Assembly: GCA_001567085.1 (NCBI GenBank)
Contig: LMZS01000101.1
Span: 1-51,231 of the forward strand
Length of the DNA stretch: 51,231 bases
Direction: 5' to 3'
Source of the DNA: Chloroflexi bacterium OLB15
Lineage (GTDB): Bacteria > Chloroflexota > Anaerolineae > Aggregatilineales > Phototrophicaceae
Part shown: piece by piece, positions 21,251-29,820 of the stretch
Position numbering within the stretch: position 1 is the first letter of the stretch
Layout of the letters: each line of letters begins with the position of its first letter
The notes under the pieces: generated by a model
Told to the model about the DNA's origin: nothing
What the model saw: the letters and a program-made list of their open reading frames with translations, nothing else
Database searches by the model: none
Position numbers and translations under genes: made by a program

Positions 21251-22515
21251 CAGACCACATTCCCCCGCTTAATCACCTGTTTCACCAGGTTGCCACCAAA
21301 TTGATAGGCGAGATGGCGGTAATCAGGCGCATCAACAATCAGCAAATCTGCCTGCTTGCCCGCCTGTATTGAGCCAACTTTGTCGCCCATGCCAACGGCG
21401 TAAGCCGCGTTAAGCGTGCTGGCATTAAGCGCTTCTGAAGGCAGCAGCTTTTGATACCGGCAGGCAATCGCCATCACCAGCGGCATAGAGGGGCAAGGCG
21501 CAGATCCAGGGTTATAGTCAGTAGCCAGCGCCACCACTGCGCCCGCATCAATCATCCCGCGTATATCGGCAAAGTGAGTGCTGCCAAAATTGAAGTTCAC
21601 GGCGGGAATGATGACGCTCACCGTATCTGAATGGGCGAGATGTGCAACTTCAGACGCAGAAGTTACATCAAGGTGATCAATGCTCGCCGCCCCCAGATCA
21701 ATCGCCATCTTCGCCCCGCCCAGATTGACGAACTCATCAACATGAGCTTTTACAAGCATTCCGTGCGCCACGCCCGCCTCTAATATGCGGCGCGATTGAT
21801 CGAGATTAAAAGCATTTTGTTCACAAAATACATCAATGAAGAAGGCGATATTTTTTGCCGGAAACTGGGATGCACGATACCACTCGGCGGCAGCGGGAAT
21901 AAGCGTTTGAATGATATACTGCGTAAATTCATCACCGCGCCCTTGATATTCCGGCGGAATAGCGTGCGCGCCTAGAAACGTCGGAACGATATCCAGCGCG
22001 TGGCGCTCATCTAGCTGGGCAATCGCTTGCAACATCTTCAGTTCGCTATCTGCATCCAGCCCGTAGCCGGTCTTAATTTCTACAGTTGTTGTGCCCAGCG
22101 CCAGCATCATTTCAAGGCGCGCGCTGGTTTCATTCACTAACTGTTCAACCGGCGCGGCGCGTACACGGCGCATCGAGCTGAGGATGCCGCCGCCCGCCTC
22201 CATAATTTCTAAATAGGACGCGCCCTTAATCCGCAGTTCAAATTCGGCAGCCCGATCCCCTGCATAGACGATGTGCGTATGGGCATCAACAAATCCGGGG
22301 CAAATGACGCGCCCCCCGGCATCAATCATCTGATCCGCTGTGTAGCGCTGGCACAGGGTTTGGCTGTCGCCTACATCTACGATGAGTCCTTGATGAACTG
22401 CAACCGCGCCATCATTCACAATTCCAACATCGGCCATCGCCGCGCCGCGTTTCGGGGCATCAGCCGCGCACGTCGCCACCTGCGCCGCATGATGTATGAG
22501 CAAATCAATATGCAT
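21250..22515 (-). CDS. hutI: Imidazolonepropionase
   Basis: This 421-residue metal-dependent hydrolase opens 4-imidazolone-5-propionate to N-formimidoyl-L-glutamate, step three of the Hut pathway. The metal-binding HTH is at 79-81 (GFVDAHTHIVYAGDRAAEF). Other family segments are KTGYGLD, VDVFCEQNAF, VKAHVDEF, DHLDVTS and the late ATDYNPGSAPCPSMPLVM. Length and motifs are those of a complete enzyme. It lies two bases after the hutU stop and overlaps hutH by one base. Confidence 0.95.
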   Translation of the reverse strand: MHIDLLIHHAAQVATCAADAPKRGAAMADVGIVNDGAVAVHQGLIVDVGDSQTLCQRYTADQMIDAGGRVICPGFVDAHTHIVYAGDRAAEFELRIKGASYLEIMEAGGGILSSMRRVRAAPVEQLVNETSARLEMMLALGTTTVEIKTGYGLDADSELKMLQAIAQLDERHALDIVPTFLGAHAIPPEYQGRGDEFTQYIIQTLIPAAAEWYRASQFPAKNIAFFIDVFCEQNAFNLDQSRRILEAGVAHGMLVKAHVDEFVNLGGAKMAIDLGAASIDHLDVTSASEVAHLAHSDTVSVIIPAVNFNFGSTHFADIRGMIDAGAVVALATDYNPGSAPCPSMPLVMAIACRYQKLLPSEALNASTLNAAYAVGMGDKVGSIQAGKQADLLIVDAPDYRHLAYQFGGNLVKQVIKRGNVV

Positions 22516-22517
22516 GG

Positions 22518-24170
22518 CTACTTACCCATCATCGGTATCTTGATGCCGCTGCGTTTGGCGAAAGCAATCGCTTCCGGATACCCCGCATCCGCGTGACGTA
22601 CAACCCCCATCCCGGGATCAGTGGTGAGTACGCGCTCTAACCGCCTTGCGGCTTCCGGCGTGCCGTCTGCGACAATCACCTGCCCGGCATGAATGCTATA
22701 GCCGATGCCCACGCCGCCGCCATGATGCAGGCTCACCCATGTCGCGCCGCCAACAGCATTCACCATTGCGTTCAGCAGCGGCCAGTCGGCAATCGCATCT
22801 GAGCCATCGCGCATCGCTTCAGTTTCGCGGTTTGGGCTAGCCACCGAACCGCTGTCCAAATGATCGCGCCCGATGACGATTGGCGCGGAAATTTCGCCGC
22901 TTGCCACCATCTCATTGATACGCAAACCCGCTTTTAACCGGTCGCCATAGCCAAGCCAGCAGATACGCGCGGGCAGCCCTTGAAATTCCACCTGTTCCTG
23001 CGCCATCTTCAGCCAGCGGTTGAGATGGGCATCTTCAGGAAATAACGCCATCATTGCGCGATCTGTGGCGTAAATATCTTCGGGTTCGCCAGAGAGCGCC
23101 ACCCAGCGAAATGGGCCTTTACCCTCACAAAACAGCGGGCGAATATAAGCAGGCACAAATCCGGGATAATCAAACGCATTCTTCACCCCGTAGTCATAAG
23201 CACGCTGGCGCAGATTATTGCCATAATCAAAGACCACGCTGCCTTTTGCCTTGAAATCCAGCATCGCCTGAACGTGCGCTGCCATTGAAGCCATCGCCCG
23301 CTGTTGGTAGGCTTCAGGATCGCTCTCCCGCAAAGCAGTTGCCTCATCAAGCGTCATGCCTGCGGGAATATAGCCATACATCACATCATGCGCCGAAGTC
23401 TGATCAGTGACTACATCCGGCACAACGCCGCGCACGATCAGTTCAGGCAGAATCTCCGCCGCGTTGCCGATGAGCGCGATTGATTTCGGCTCGCCCTTCG
23501 CAATAGCCTCTTCAACCCATGTCATCGCTTCTTCAAGATGATCGCTAATCGCATCTACCTGTCGCAGCGAAAGCCGCCGTTCCGCGCGCCAGCGGTCAAC
23601 TTCCACCAGCAGCCCCACGCCTTCGTTCATGGTGATCGCCAAAGGCTGCGCGCCGCCCATCTCGCCCAAGCCTGCCGTGAGCACAAATTTCCCTTTAAGC
23701 GACCCCCATCCCATCTGTTGCGCCAGCGCGCCAAAGGTTTCGTATGTGCCTTGTAAAATGCCCTGTGTGCCGATGTAAATCCAACTGCCGGCGGTCATTT
23801 GCCCGTACATAATCAGGCCATCTTTTTCCCACTGATCGAAGTTCTCTTGCGTCGCCCATTTCGGGACGATATTTGAGTTCGCCAGCAGAACACGCGGCGC
23901 ATCTTCATGAGTCCGGAAAATAGCGACCGGCTTACCCGATTGAACGAGTAGGGTTTCATCAGGTTCAAGCTGGCGTAGCGATTCAAGGATCGCGTCAAAC
24001 GCTTCCCAGTTCCGCGCGGCTTTACCACGCCCGCCATAAACAATCAGGTTGTCTGGATCAAAGGCGACCTGTGGATCAAGGTTATTCTGCAACATACGAT
24101 AAGCAGCTTCGATGAGCCAGTTCTTGCAAGTGAGCGTTGTGCCGCGTGGAGATTGTATTTTTCGGGTCAT
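22518..24170 (-). CDS. hutU: Urocanate hydratase
   Basis: This 550-residue NAD-dependent enzyme hydrates urocanate to imidazolonepropionate, step two of the Hut pathway. Characteristic stretches are [15 protein letters not shown] near the N-terminus, [43 protein letters not shown] (holding the conserved active-site Cys) and [19 protein letters not shown] near the C-terminus. Length is normal. The start overlaps the end of the formimidoylglutamase gene by four bases (ATGA), implying translational coupling. Confidence 0.95.
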   Translation of the reverse strand: MTRKIQSPRGTTLTCKNWLIEAAYRMLQNNLDPQVAFDPDNLIVYGGRGKAARNWEAFDAILESLRQLEPDETLLVQSGKPVAIFRTHEDAPRVLLANSNIVPKWATQENFDQWEKDGLIMYGQMTAGSWIYIGTQGILQGTYETFGALAQQMGWGSLKGKFVLTAGLGEMGGAQPLAITMNEGVGLLVEVDRWRAERRLSLRQVDAISDHLEEAMTWVEEAIAKGEPKSIALIGNAAEILPELIVRGVVPDVVTDQTSAHDVMYGYIPAGMTLDEATALRESDPEAYQQRAMASMAAHVQAMLDFKAKGSVVFDYGNNLRQRAYDYGVKNAFDYPGFVPAYIRPLFCEGKGPFRWVALSGEPEDIYATDRAMMALFPEDAHLNRWLKMAQEQVEFQGLPARICWLGYGDRLKAGLRINEMVASGEISAPIVIGRDHLDSGSVASPNRETEAMRDGSDAIADWPLLNAMVNAVGGATWVSLHHGGGVGIGYSIHAGQVIVADGTPEAARRLERVLTTDPGMGVVRHADAGYPEAIAFAKRSGIKIPMMGK

Positions 24171-25096
24171 AATGCCTCTGTAAGAAAATGCCAGATCGCC
24201 GTCGCAGTCAGACGGCAGGTACGAAAATCAATATCGTAAGTTGGGTTCACTTCAGTGAATTCAAGGATACGGGTTCGCGGATCACGGGCGACCAGCGTCA
24301 CCAGTGAACAAAGCTCGCTGCCCGTTAGCCCAAGCGAGTTGGGGGCGCTGACGCCGGGAGCTTCATTGATATGCACCGAATCCATATCAATCCCCCAGAA
24401 AATACGATCTACCCCTTGCTGCGCCAAAATCTCTTGAAAGCTGTTTAAGAATCCTCTGCCCCGCAAATCTGCTAAGCTATGGGCAGTTGCGCCAATTTCC
24501 TTCAGGTAGCGCAGATGATGCTGCGAAACAGCAAACGGCTGATAAGCCATCTCGTAAAAATGCTGCGGCTTAACGATCCCCTCTTCTAATAACATGCGAT
24601 ACGGCGTGCCGCTGTGCCGTATCAGGCTTTCACGAACATCCAGATGCGCGTCAACATTGAATGCCAGCACATCCCCGCCCGATTGCGCCAAAGCAGCACA
24701 GTCCGGGTATGAGAGATCGTTGCCACCGCCCAGACTGATGATTATTTTGCCGTCGCTGATCAACTGACGAATAATCTGCTGCTGGATCGCATGCGTCGCT
24801 TCAAGCGTTGGCTGAATGATTGTGCTGCCAAGATCGAATAATTGAATGTTTTCAGGGGCGACAAGGCGGTACAGCCATCTACGGATAGCATCAGGGGCGG
24901 CAGCCGCGCCCACTCGCCCGCCGTTGCGGCGTACCCCTTCATCCTGCGGGCAGCCAAACAAAACAAATTTAGCATCAGGGTAATCAGCGGGCTGCCAGCG
25001 TACAATTTCGCCTAAGCGGGGATCACCAGCCTCGTCACGGCGGAAGAACAGCGTTTCATCAGGGCGATTAGTGAGCGTAAAAATATCCGTATTCAT
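24167..25096 (-). CDS. hutG: Arginase-family formimidoylglutamase
   Basis: This 309-residue member of the arginase/agmatinase/formiminoglutamase family completes the pathway, most likely converting N-formimidoyl-glutamate to glutamate and formamide. Metal ligands are visible at D149, H151 and D153 (NVDAHLD) and at D237 and D239 (GIDMDSVH). The first ligand position, usually His in GGxH, is Asn here (GGGND, N126). Asn or other residues occur there in some family branches, so this may change metal binding without loss of function. It overlaps both neighbours by four bases. The Hut assignment rests on context; agmatinase or another ureohydrolase is less likely. Confidence 0.85.
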   Translation of the reverse strand: MNTDIFTLTNRPDETLFFRRDEAGDPRLGEIVRWQPADYPDAKFVLFGCPQDEGVRRNGGRVGAAAAPDAIRRWLYRLVAPENIQLFDLGSTIIQPTLEATHAIQQQIIRQLISDGKIIISLGGGNDLSYPDCAALAQSGGDVLAFNVDAHLDVRESLIRHSGTPYRMLLEEGIVKPQHFYEMAYQPFAVSQHHLRYLKEIGATAHSLADLRGRGFLNSFQEILAQQGVDRIFWGIDMDSVHINEAPGVSAPNSLGLTGSELCSLVTLVARDPRTRILEFTEVNPTYDIDFRTCRLTATAIWHFLTEAL

Positions 25097-25814
25097 AATG
25101 AGGATAAGAACTCCGCTTTAAACTGATAGTGATCGCCCCGGCAAACCGCGCGATACCATACGGCCGGGCGGATGCTGCCTTCATAAGTGGTATAGGTCAG
25201 GCGGTCTATGTAAAACGTTGGGCTGCCGATAGGGACTCCCAATTCTTCAGTGATCGCCGCTGAGGCGCTGCGCGCTTCAATAGTGTGCATAACGCGCACC
25301 AGCGGCAGTTTATATTTATGTACCAACAGCCAATGAAGGGGCTGCCGCTCTATATCCTCATCCACCAGCGCCGGGCATAAGAACTGCGGAAGCTGACGTT
25401 CTTCCGTCATGATCGGGATGCCGTTCAGCAGATGAAGCTGCTCAACGTGAATGATCGGCGCGCCAACCGCAAGCTCCAACCGCGCGGCGATCCGATCATC
25501 AGCGGCGCGCACTTCTAACGCTAGTTTGCGAGTCTGGGTGGCTTGATAGGCGCTTTCTGCCAGCGCGAACGTGCCCAACGTCAGCCTGGGGGCATTGACG
25601 AAATTCCCGCGCCCCTGCTCCCGGCGTATCAAGCTTCCTGCGCCAGCGCATCAAAAGCCTTTCGCACCGTTCCCCTGCTGAAATTGTAACGATGGCAGTA
25701 TTCTTCCTCAGTGGGCAGGCGGGCATTAACCGGCAGTTCGCCCCGCTCAATCTGCTGATGAATCATCTGATAAAGGCGATAGTATTTGGGGAGCGGCGGC
25801 TCATTTTGAAGCAT
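25093..25814 (-). CDS. hutC: GntR/HutC-family repressor, one frame break
   Basis: Two frames give one protein of about 240 residues. The winged-helix part (MLQNEPPLPKYYRLYQMIHQ, LPTEEEYCHRYNFSRGTVRK) ends in a stop at 25629-25631, directly after FDALAQEA. The next frame continues with LIRREQGRGNFVNAPRLTLG and a HutC/UTRA effector domain (HVEQLHLLNGIPIMTEERQL). Adding one G (GAAGCTTG to GAAGGCTTG near 25635) restores a standard GntR junction. It is the first gene of the hut operon and overlaps hutG by four bases. By family and position it probably represses the operon and responds to urocanate or histidine. It could instead be a true inactivated regulator. Confidence 0.8.
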
Positions 25815-25870
25815 AAGGAGATCGTCAGTCCTATAGTGTTGAAAATTCTACATAATAAATATTTCACGAA

Positions 25871-25890
25871 TTGTATAGTTGTCTAGATGA
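25871..25890. promoter_or_regulatory. Candidate HutC operator and hut promoter element
   Basis: On the - strand ATCTAGAC and AACTATAC lie side by side (+ strand 25881-25888 and 25873-25880). Each matches the right part (TAnAC) of the HutC-subfamily consensus GTnTAnAC. TAGACA, a 5/6 match to a -35 box, lies within it, with TATTTA 18 bp further as a weak -10. A repressor bound here would block transcription of hutC-hutG-hutU-hutI-hutH. This is a visual match only. Confidence 0.35.
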
Positions 25891-26192
25891 ATTTAGAAAA
25901 ATCAGCTTATTTTGTCAAGCAATTTGAGGGCAGCATTCAGGCGGAACCGCAGCCTTCCGAACGCGATATTGACATTCTTTACAAACAACATATCCTGAAG
26001 CTGCTGGTTGAAGCGATCCCAAAAGAGACTGAAACGGGTAAATTTCCCCTTGAAGGTAAAATCGAAGCAGCACTCTCATACTGGGCATGTTCCAGTACGT
26101 ACCTGCGTGATCTGCCGCGAAAAAGCCGGCAAGCGAACGCTCATACGTCTGGTGCGTACCGAACAGGGAATTGTCGTAGACCCTACCGGTAA
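25887..26192 (+). CDS. Uncertain ORF overlapping ylxR; possible 5' extension in another frame
   Basis: This frame of 101 codons begins at the hutC-ylxR divergent junction. The first 65 residues (MNLEKSAYFVKQFEGSIQ ...) look like a plausible helical protein, whereas the end after about residue 67 runs out of frame over ylxR and looks like a shadow. It could be a small separate gene whose real end is lost, an N-terminal extension of YlxR joined by a frame break near 26080, or noncoding sequence, since a promoter-like TTGACA lies inside it. No convincing ribosome binding site was found. No function is proposed. Confidence 0.25.
   Translation: MNLEKSAYFVKQFEGSIQAEPQPSERDIDILYKQHILKLLVEAIPKETETGKFPLEGKIEAALSYWACSSTYLRDLPRKSRQANAHTSGAYRTGNCRRPYR
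25969..25996 (+). promoter_or_regulatory. Candidate promoter for ylxR-infB
   Basis: TTGACA at 25969-25974 (perfect -35) is followed after 16 bp by TATCCT at 25991-25996 (4/6 -10). Transcription would start near 26003, just before ylxR. A local promoter would be needed because the hut operon separates these genes from the nusA promoter. Confidence 0.35.
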
Positions 26193-26373
26193 ATTAAACG
26201 GTCGCGGCGCTTATCTCTGTGATCAGGATAGCTGCTGGTCAAAGGCGGCAACTAGCGATATACTTGCACAAGCATTAAGAACTACTCTCACCGATAGTGA
26301 TCGTCAGTATTTGCAACAGCGACGGAAAGATGTTCATCCCGAACCCGATTCTCGCACAGATTTACGGCCATGA
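26050..26373 (+). CDS. ylxR: YlxR-family RNA-binding protein
   Basis: This is a small basic protein of about 107 residues. The family core is clear: HVPVRTCVICREKAGKR, then TLIRLVRTEQG, VVDPTGKLNGRGAYLCDQD and a helical C-terminus. YlxR (DUF448) proteins are encoded between nusA and infB in many bacteria and are associated with RNA metabolism. The start is uncertain. TTG at 26050 gives MKVKSKQHSHTGHVP, close to typical N-termini; TTG at 26008 in the same frame adds 14 residues; neither has a good Shine-Dalgarno. infB follows after 113 bp. The upstream partner nusA is 6.5 kb away because of the hut operon. Confidence 0.85.
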   Translation: MKVKSKQHSHTGHVPVRTCVICREKAGKRTLIRLVRTEQGIVVDPTGKLNGRGAYLCDQDSCWSKAATSDILAQALRTTLTDSDRQYLQQRRKDVHPEPDSRTDLRP

Positions 26374-26486
26374 AACCGCGTAGCGGCGCCCTGGCTTCTT
26401 TCTACTTCAAGATTCACATTTCAGCGGTGGGACGGACAGCCTAACCACACAGCTTTCCTGTCCATCGCCTCGCCACCGGAGGGATT

Positions 26487-28286
26487 ATGGCAGAAAAGCA
26501 AATCATTCTCGTTCCCGACTTTCTCACTGTACGCGAACTCGCCACTTTAATTGACGCCAGCCCGATTGACGTGATGAAGAAACTCATCGCAAACGGGATC
26601 ATGGCGTCTATCAATCAGCAAATTGACTTCGATACCGCCGCTATTGTCGTTGAAGATCTCGGCTTTGAAGCTCAAAGCGCCAGCGCCGCCGCCGCCCAGC
26701 AGGAACGGGAAGAACGCGCTGAAACCGCGCAAACATGGCGCAAAGGTTATGCCAAAGAGGCGCCAGGCTCATTGCAAGCCCGTCCGCCTATTGTCACCAT
26801 TCTTGGTCATGTCGATCACGGCAAGACCACGCTGCTTGACACTATTCGCAAGGCGCACGTCGCTGAAGGCGAAGCCGGCGGCATCACCCAGCATATCGGC
26901 GCATATCGCGTTAACCATAATGGTCGCCAGATTACCTTTCTGGATACGCCCGGTCACGAAGCCTTCACCGCGATGCGTGCGCGTGGGGCGCAGGGTGCAG
27001 ATATTGCCGTATTAGTGGTCGCCGCTGATGACGGCGTAATGCCCACTACGCGCGAAGCGCTCAACCACGCCCGCGCCGCCAATGTGCCGATTGTAGTTGC
27101 CCTCACCAAGGTTGATAAGCGCAACGCCAATCCTGAAAAGGTGAAACAGGAACTCGCCGAAATCGGGCTAACGCCGATGGATTGGGACGGCGAAACTTTC
27201 GTAGTGCCTGTTTCCGCAATCAAGGGAGACGGCATTGACGACCTGTTAGAAGCATTGGTACTCACCGCCGATGAGAACACGGAACAAATCGTCGCCAATC
27301 CGAACGGGGAACCTTTTGGCACGGTGCTGGAAGCGCGCGTTGATAAATTTCGCGGGGTCATTGCCACGCTGCTGGTCTTGAATGGTACCGTCAGCCCCGG
27401 CGATGTTGTCGTCGCTGGCTCAAGCTATGGGCGCATCAAAGCCATGTTTGATGAAACCGGAAAGCCGGTCAAATCTGCTGGCCCATCCACCCCCGTAGCC
27501 ATACTTGGCCTGCACGAAATGCCGCAAGCTGGCGATAGTTTTGAAATTGCCAAAAATGAGAAAGTTGCCCGCGCGCTTGTTGAAGAACGCCAGCAGCCCG
27601 ATACACAGGCCGCAGGCCGCGCCAGCGTTTCGCTGGAAGACTTCTTCAAGCAGTTCAGCGCCGGCGAATCCAAAGAGCTGCTGATCATCTTGAAAGTGGA
27701 CGTTCAAGGCTCGCTTCAACCGCTGGTAGATTCGCTTAGTCAGCTTTCTGAAGCCAATAAAGACGGCATCAAGGTACGCCTGCTCTCTTCTGATGTCGGC
27801 AATATCAATGAAAGCGATGTGATGCTGGCCAGCGCATCCGGCGCGATCATCCTCGGTTTCAATGTTGACGTAGATACCGCAGCGAAGCGCTCCGCCGACT
27901 CGCGCGGGGTAGAAATTCGGCTGTACTCGATCATCTATAAGCTGATCGAGGATGTCGAACTGGCGCTCAACGGTATGCTGGAGCCGGTCTATGAAGATAA
28001 GACCATCGGCACCGCCGAAGTGCGGCAGGTATTCCGCATCTCCAAAATCGGCACTATCGCTGGCTGCATGATCCGCGAAGGCGAAGCGCGCCGTAACGCC
28101 AAAGCCCGCGTGAAGCGCGGCGGGCAGATCATCATCAGCAATCAAAGTGTCTCATCGCTCAAGCGTATGCAGGAAGATGTGCGTGAAGTGCGTACAGGTT
28201 TTGAATGCGGTATCGGCCTGTCTGATTTTGAGAATTTTGAAGTCGGTGATTTAATCGAATTCTACGTTTCCGAGCGTGTCAGCTAA
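26487..28286 (+). CDS. infB: Translation initiation factor IF-2
   Basis: This 599-residue GTPase brings initiator fMet-tRNA to the 30S subunit. An IF2_N domain ([20 protein letters not shown]) is followed by a short linker. The G domain has G1 GHVDHGKT at 107-114, DTPGHEAF at 153-160 (G3) and TKVD at 207-210 (G4, with Thr for the more usual Asn). Domains II, 3 ([20 protein letters not shown] onward) and the C-terminal tRNA-binding domain follow. It is about 290 residues shorter than E. coli IF-2, as is usual in lineages lacking the long N-terminal region. The ATG is preceded by a GGAGG Shine-Dalgarno. Confidence 0.95.
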   Translation: MAEKQIILVPDFLTVRELATLIDASPIDVMKKLIANGIMASINQQIDFDTAAIVVEDLGFEAQSASAAAAQQEREERAETAQTWRKGYAKEAPGSLQARPPIVTILGHVDHGKTTLLDTIRKAHVAEGEAGGITQHIGAYRVNHNGRQITFLDTPGHEAFTAMRARGAQGADIAVLVVAADDGVMPTTREALNHARAANVPIVVALTKVDKRNANPEKVKQELAEIGLTPMDWDGETFVVPVSAIKGDGIDDLLEALVLTADENTEQIVANPNGEPFGTVLEARVDKFRGVIATLLVLNGTVSPGDVVVAGSSYGRIKAMFDETGKPVKSAGPSTPVAILGLHEMPQAGDSFEIAKNEKVARALVEERQQPDTQAAGRASVSLEDFFKQFSAGESKELLIILKVDVQGSLQPLVDSLSQLSEANKDGIKVRLLSSDVGNINESDVMLASASGAIILGFNVDVDTAAKRSADSRGVEIRLYSIIYKLIEDVELALNGMLEPVYEDKTIGTAEVRQVFRISKIGTIAGCMIREGEARRNAKARVKRGGQIIISNQSVSSLKRMQEDVREVRTGFECGIGLSDFENFEVGDLIEFYVSERVS

Positions 28287-28380
28287 AGTCATCCGCATAT
28301 TTCGCCCAATACGTCAGGATGAGTCTGTGCTATCCATCTTAAGCAGCTATCCTGAAACCTGATCAGCTATTTCCTCTCAA

Positions 28381-28413
28381 CTGCCCAACCTCTCCCCTTC
28401 GGAGAGGGGGCAG
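28381..28413 (+). promoter_or_regulatory. Long stem-loop between infB and rbfA
   Basis: CTGCCC (28381-28386) pairs with GGGCAG (28408-28413). After an AA bulge, CCTCTCC (28389-28395) pairs with GGAGAGG (28401-28407) around the loop CCTTC. This gives 13 GC-rich pairs without a U-tract, 36 bases before rbfA. It could protect mRNA ends, tune rbfA expression or be a dispersed palindrome; the similar CT-rich hairpin at 48741-48765 fits the last view. Confidence 0.6.
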
Positions 28414-28435
28414 CGGAAAGGGCAATATTCCCAAC

Positions 28436-28448
28436 GGAGGCAACCTCC
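28436..28448 (+). promoter_or_regulatory. Hairpin sequestering the rbfA Shine-Dalgarno
   Basis: GGAGG (28436-28440), spaced eight bases from the ATG at 28449, is a near-ideal Shine-Dalgarno. It is perfectly complementary to CCTCC (28444-28448), which directly abuts the start codon, with a CAA loop. If the hairpin forms, it hides the ribosome binding site. Confidence 0.5.
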
Positions 28449-28835
28449 ATGAGTATCAAACAAGAGCGTATCGCCGGGCGCATCCGCCAGATTTTAAGTC
28501 AGCTTCTGCTGCGCGAAGTTTCTGATCCGCGCTTACAAGGGCTTACAGTGACCGAAGTTGACATTGATATTGAGCTAACCTTTGCCCGTGTTTATGTAAA
28601 CGCGCTGGGTGAAGAAGATCGCCAGCAGGAAATTTTGCAGGCTCTCGGTCACGCTAAAGGCTTTTTACGCCGTGAGGTAGGCAAGCGCCTGCAATTACGC
28701 ACCACCCCTGATCTCGCCTTTGTGTGGGATGGCCGCTTTGATCGCGCTGAGCACATTGAGCAGCTCATTGCGTCGCTGGATATTCCACCCGAAACCACCC
28801 CGGAAAAGACTAATGACGACACATTGGACGCCTAG
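28449..28835 (+). CDS. rbfA: 30S ribosome-binding factor A
   Basis: This 128-residue KH-like protein helps mature the 5' end of 16S rRNA and the 30S subunit; in E. coli it is cold-induced. The family pattern is visible: RIAGRIRQILSQLLLREVSD, DPRLQGLTVTEVDI, the conserved FARVYVNALG and LRTTPDLAFVWD near the C-terminus. It is complete and of usual length. The ATG follows the GGAGG described at 28436. The next gene starts 23 bases before its stop. Confidence 0.93.
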   Translation: MSIKQERIAGRIRQILSQLLLREVSDPRLQGLTVTEVDIDIELTFARVYVNALGEEDRQQEILQALGHAKGFLRREVGKRLQLRTTPDLAFVWDGRFDRAEHIEQLIASLDIPPETTPEKTNDDTLDA

Positions 28836-29820
28836 CACCATCCCTCAGCCGCAGTATCAAGCAGCATTTGAGGCGCTTGAGCAAGCGCAACGCATCGTCC
28901 TGATCACCCACTTCAAGCCCGATGGCGACGCCATTGGCTCATTGTTGGGCTTAGCCAACGCGCTGCGTGAACACGGCAAAAATGTGATTGCCGTTGTTGA
29001 TGAGGGCGTTCCGCCCTATCTGCGCTTCAATCCCGGCTCAGACACGGTGTTAAGCAAGCTGACTACGGGCGAATTTGACGTGTTCGTTTCGCTGGATTCC
29101 AGCGACGAAGAACGCACCGGCGAAGCAGGCATCTACGCTAGAGCGCACAGCAAACTAGTGATTAACGTTGATCATCACCCGACCAACACCGGCTTCGGGC
29201 AAATTTATGTTGTCGTGCCTTCCGCCGTTTCCACCACCGAAATTGTGTATGACTGGCTGAATCAAGTCGGCTTACCGATTACCCAAAATGTGGCGATTCC
29301 CCTGCTTACCGGGCTGGTCACAGATACGATGGGCTTCCGCATCAACAGCGTTAACGAACGCACGCTGCAAATTGCCTCAGCGTTGATGCACGCTGGCGCA
29401 CCGTTGAATGACATCATGGCACGAACTTTAGGCTCTATGAGCTGGAAAAGCCTGCAATTATGGAAGCTGGCGCTGCCGACGGTACAAATTGCAAACCGGG
29501 TCGTCTCCGCAGATATCACTCAGGAAATGCTTAAATCCGCAGGGTTGGGGCAGTCCACCGATACCGCCGGCCTCATCAGCTTCATGAATTCAGTTGACGA
29601 GTCACGGGTAGCCGTTATTTTCCGCGAGATTCCGGACGGCAAGATTGAGCTCGGTTTCCGCGCGAAGCCCGGCTATGATGTCGCCACTGTTGCCCTTAGT
29701 CTTGGCGGGGGCGGGCATCGCCTCGCCTCTGGCGCAACCATCAGCGGCACGCTGGAAGAAGTCAAAGCAAAGGTGCTTCCGCTGTTATATACCATTGCAT
29801 TGGCAGAACCACAGCTATAA
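28813..29820 (+). CDS. nrnA: DHH-family bifunctional oligoribonuclease/PAP phosphatase (NrnA-like)
   Basis: This 335-residue protein has a DHH phosphoesterase domain: THFKPDGDAIGS near residues 32-43, LDSSDEERTG near 95 and the signature VDHHPTNTG near 117. The C-terminal DHHA1 domain has LSLGGGGHRLASGATISG. NrnA-type enzymes degrade short RNA oligonucleotides and may dephosphorylate pAp. The frame is open further upstream, but the ATG at 28813, inside the rbfA end, gives the normal N-terminus. Its stop shares one base with the truB start. The place between rbfA and truB is conserved in Gram-positive-like operons. Confidence 0.88.
   Translation: MTTHWTPSTIPQPQYQAAFEALEQAQRIVLITHFKPDGDAIGSLLGLANALREHGKNVIAVVDEGVPPYLRFNPGSDTVLSKLTTGEFDVFVSLDSSDEERTGEAGIYARAHSKLVINVDHHPTNTGFGQIYVVVPSAVSTTEIVYDWLNQVGLPITQNVAIPLLTGLVTDTMGFRINSVNERTLQIASALMHAGAPLNDIMARTLGSMSWKSLQLWKLALPTVQIANRVVSADITQEMLKSAGLGQSTDTAGLISFMNSVDESRVAVIFREIPDGKIELGFRAKPGYDVATVALSLGGGGHRLASGATISGTLEEVKAKVLPLLYTIALAEPQL

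Noticed and set aside
27420-28145. 241-codon open frame antisense to infB
   Set aside because: It lies wholly inside the conserved IF-2 gene, mirrors its codon pattern and shows no recognisable protein features.
28381-28413. Stem-loop as the infB terminator
   Set aside because: It has no T-run, and the genes on both sides belong to one conserved operon; a structural or regulatory role fits better.
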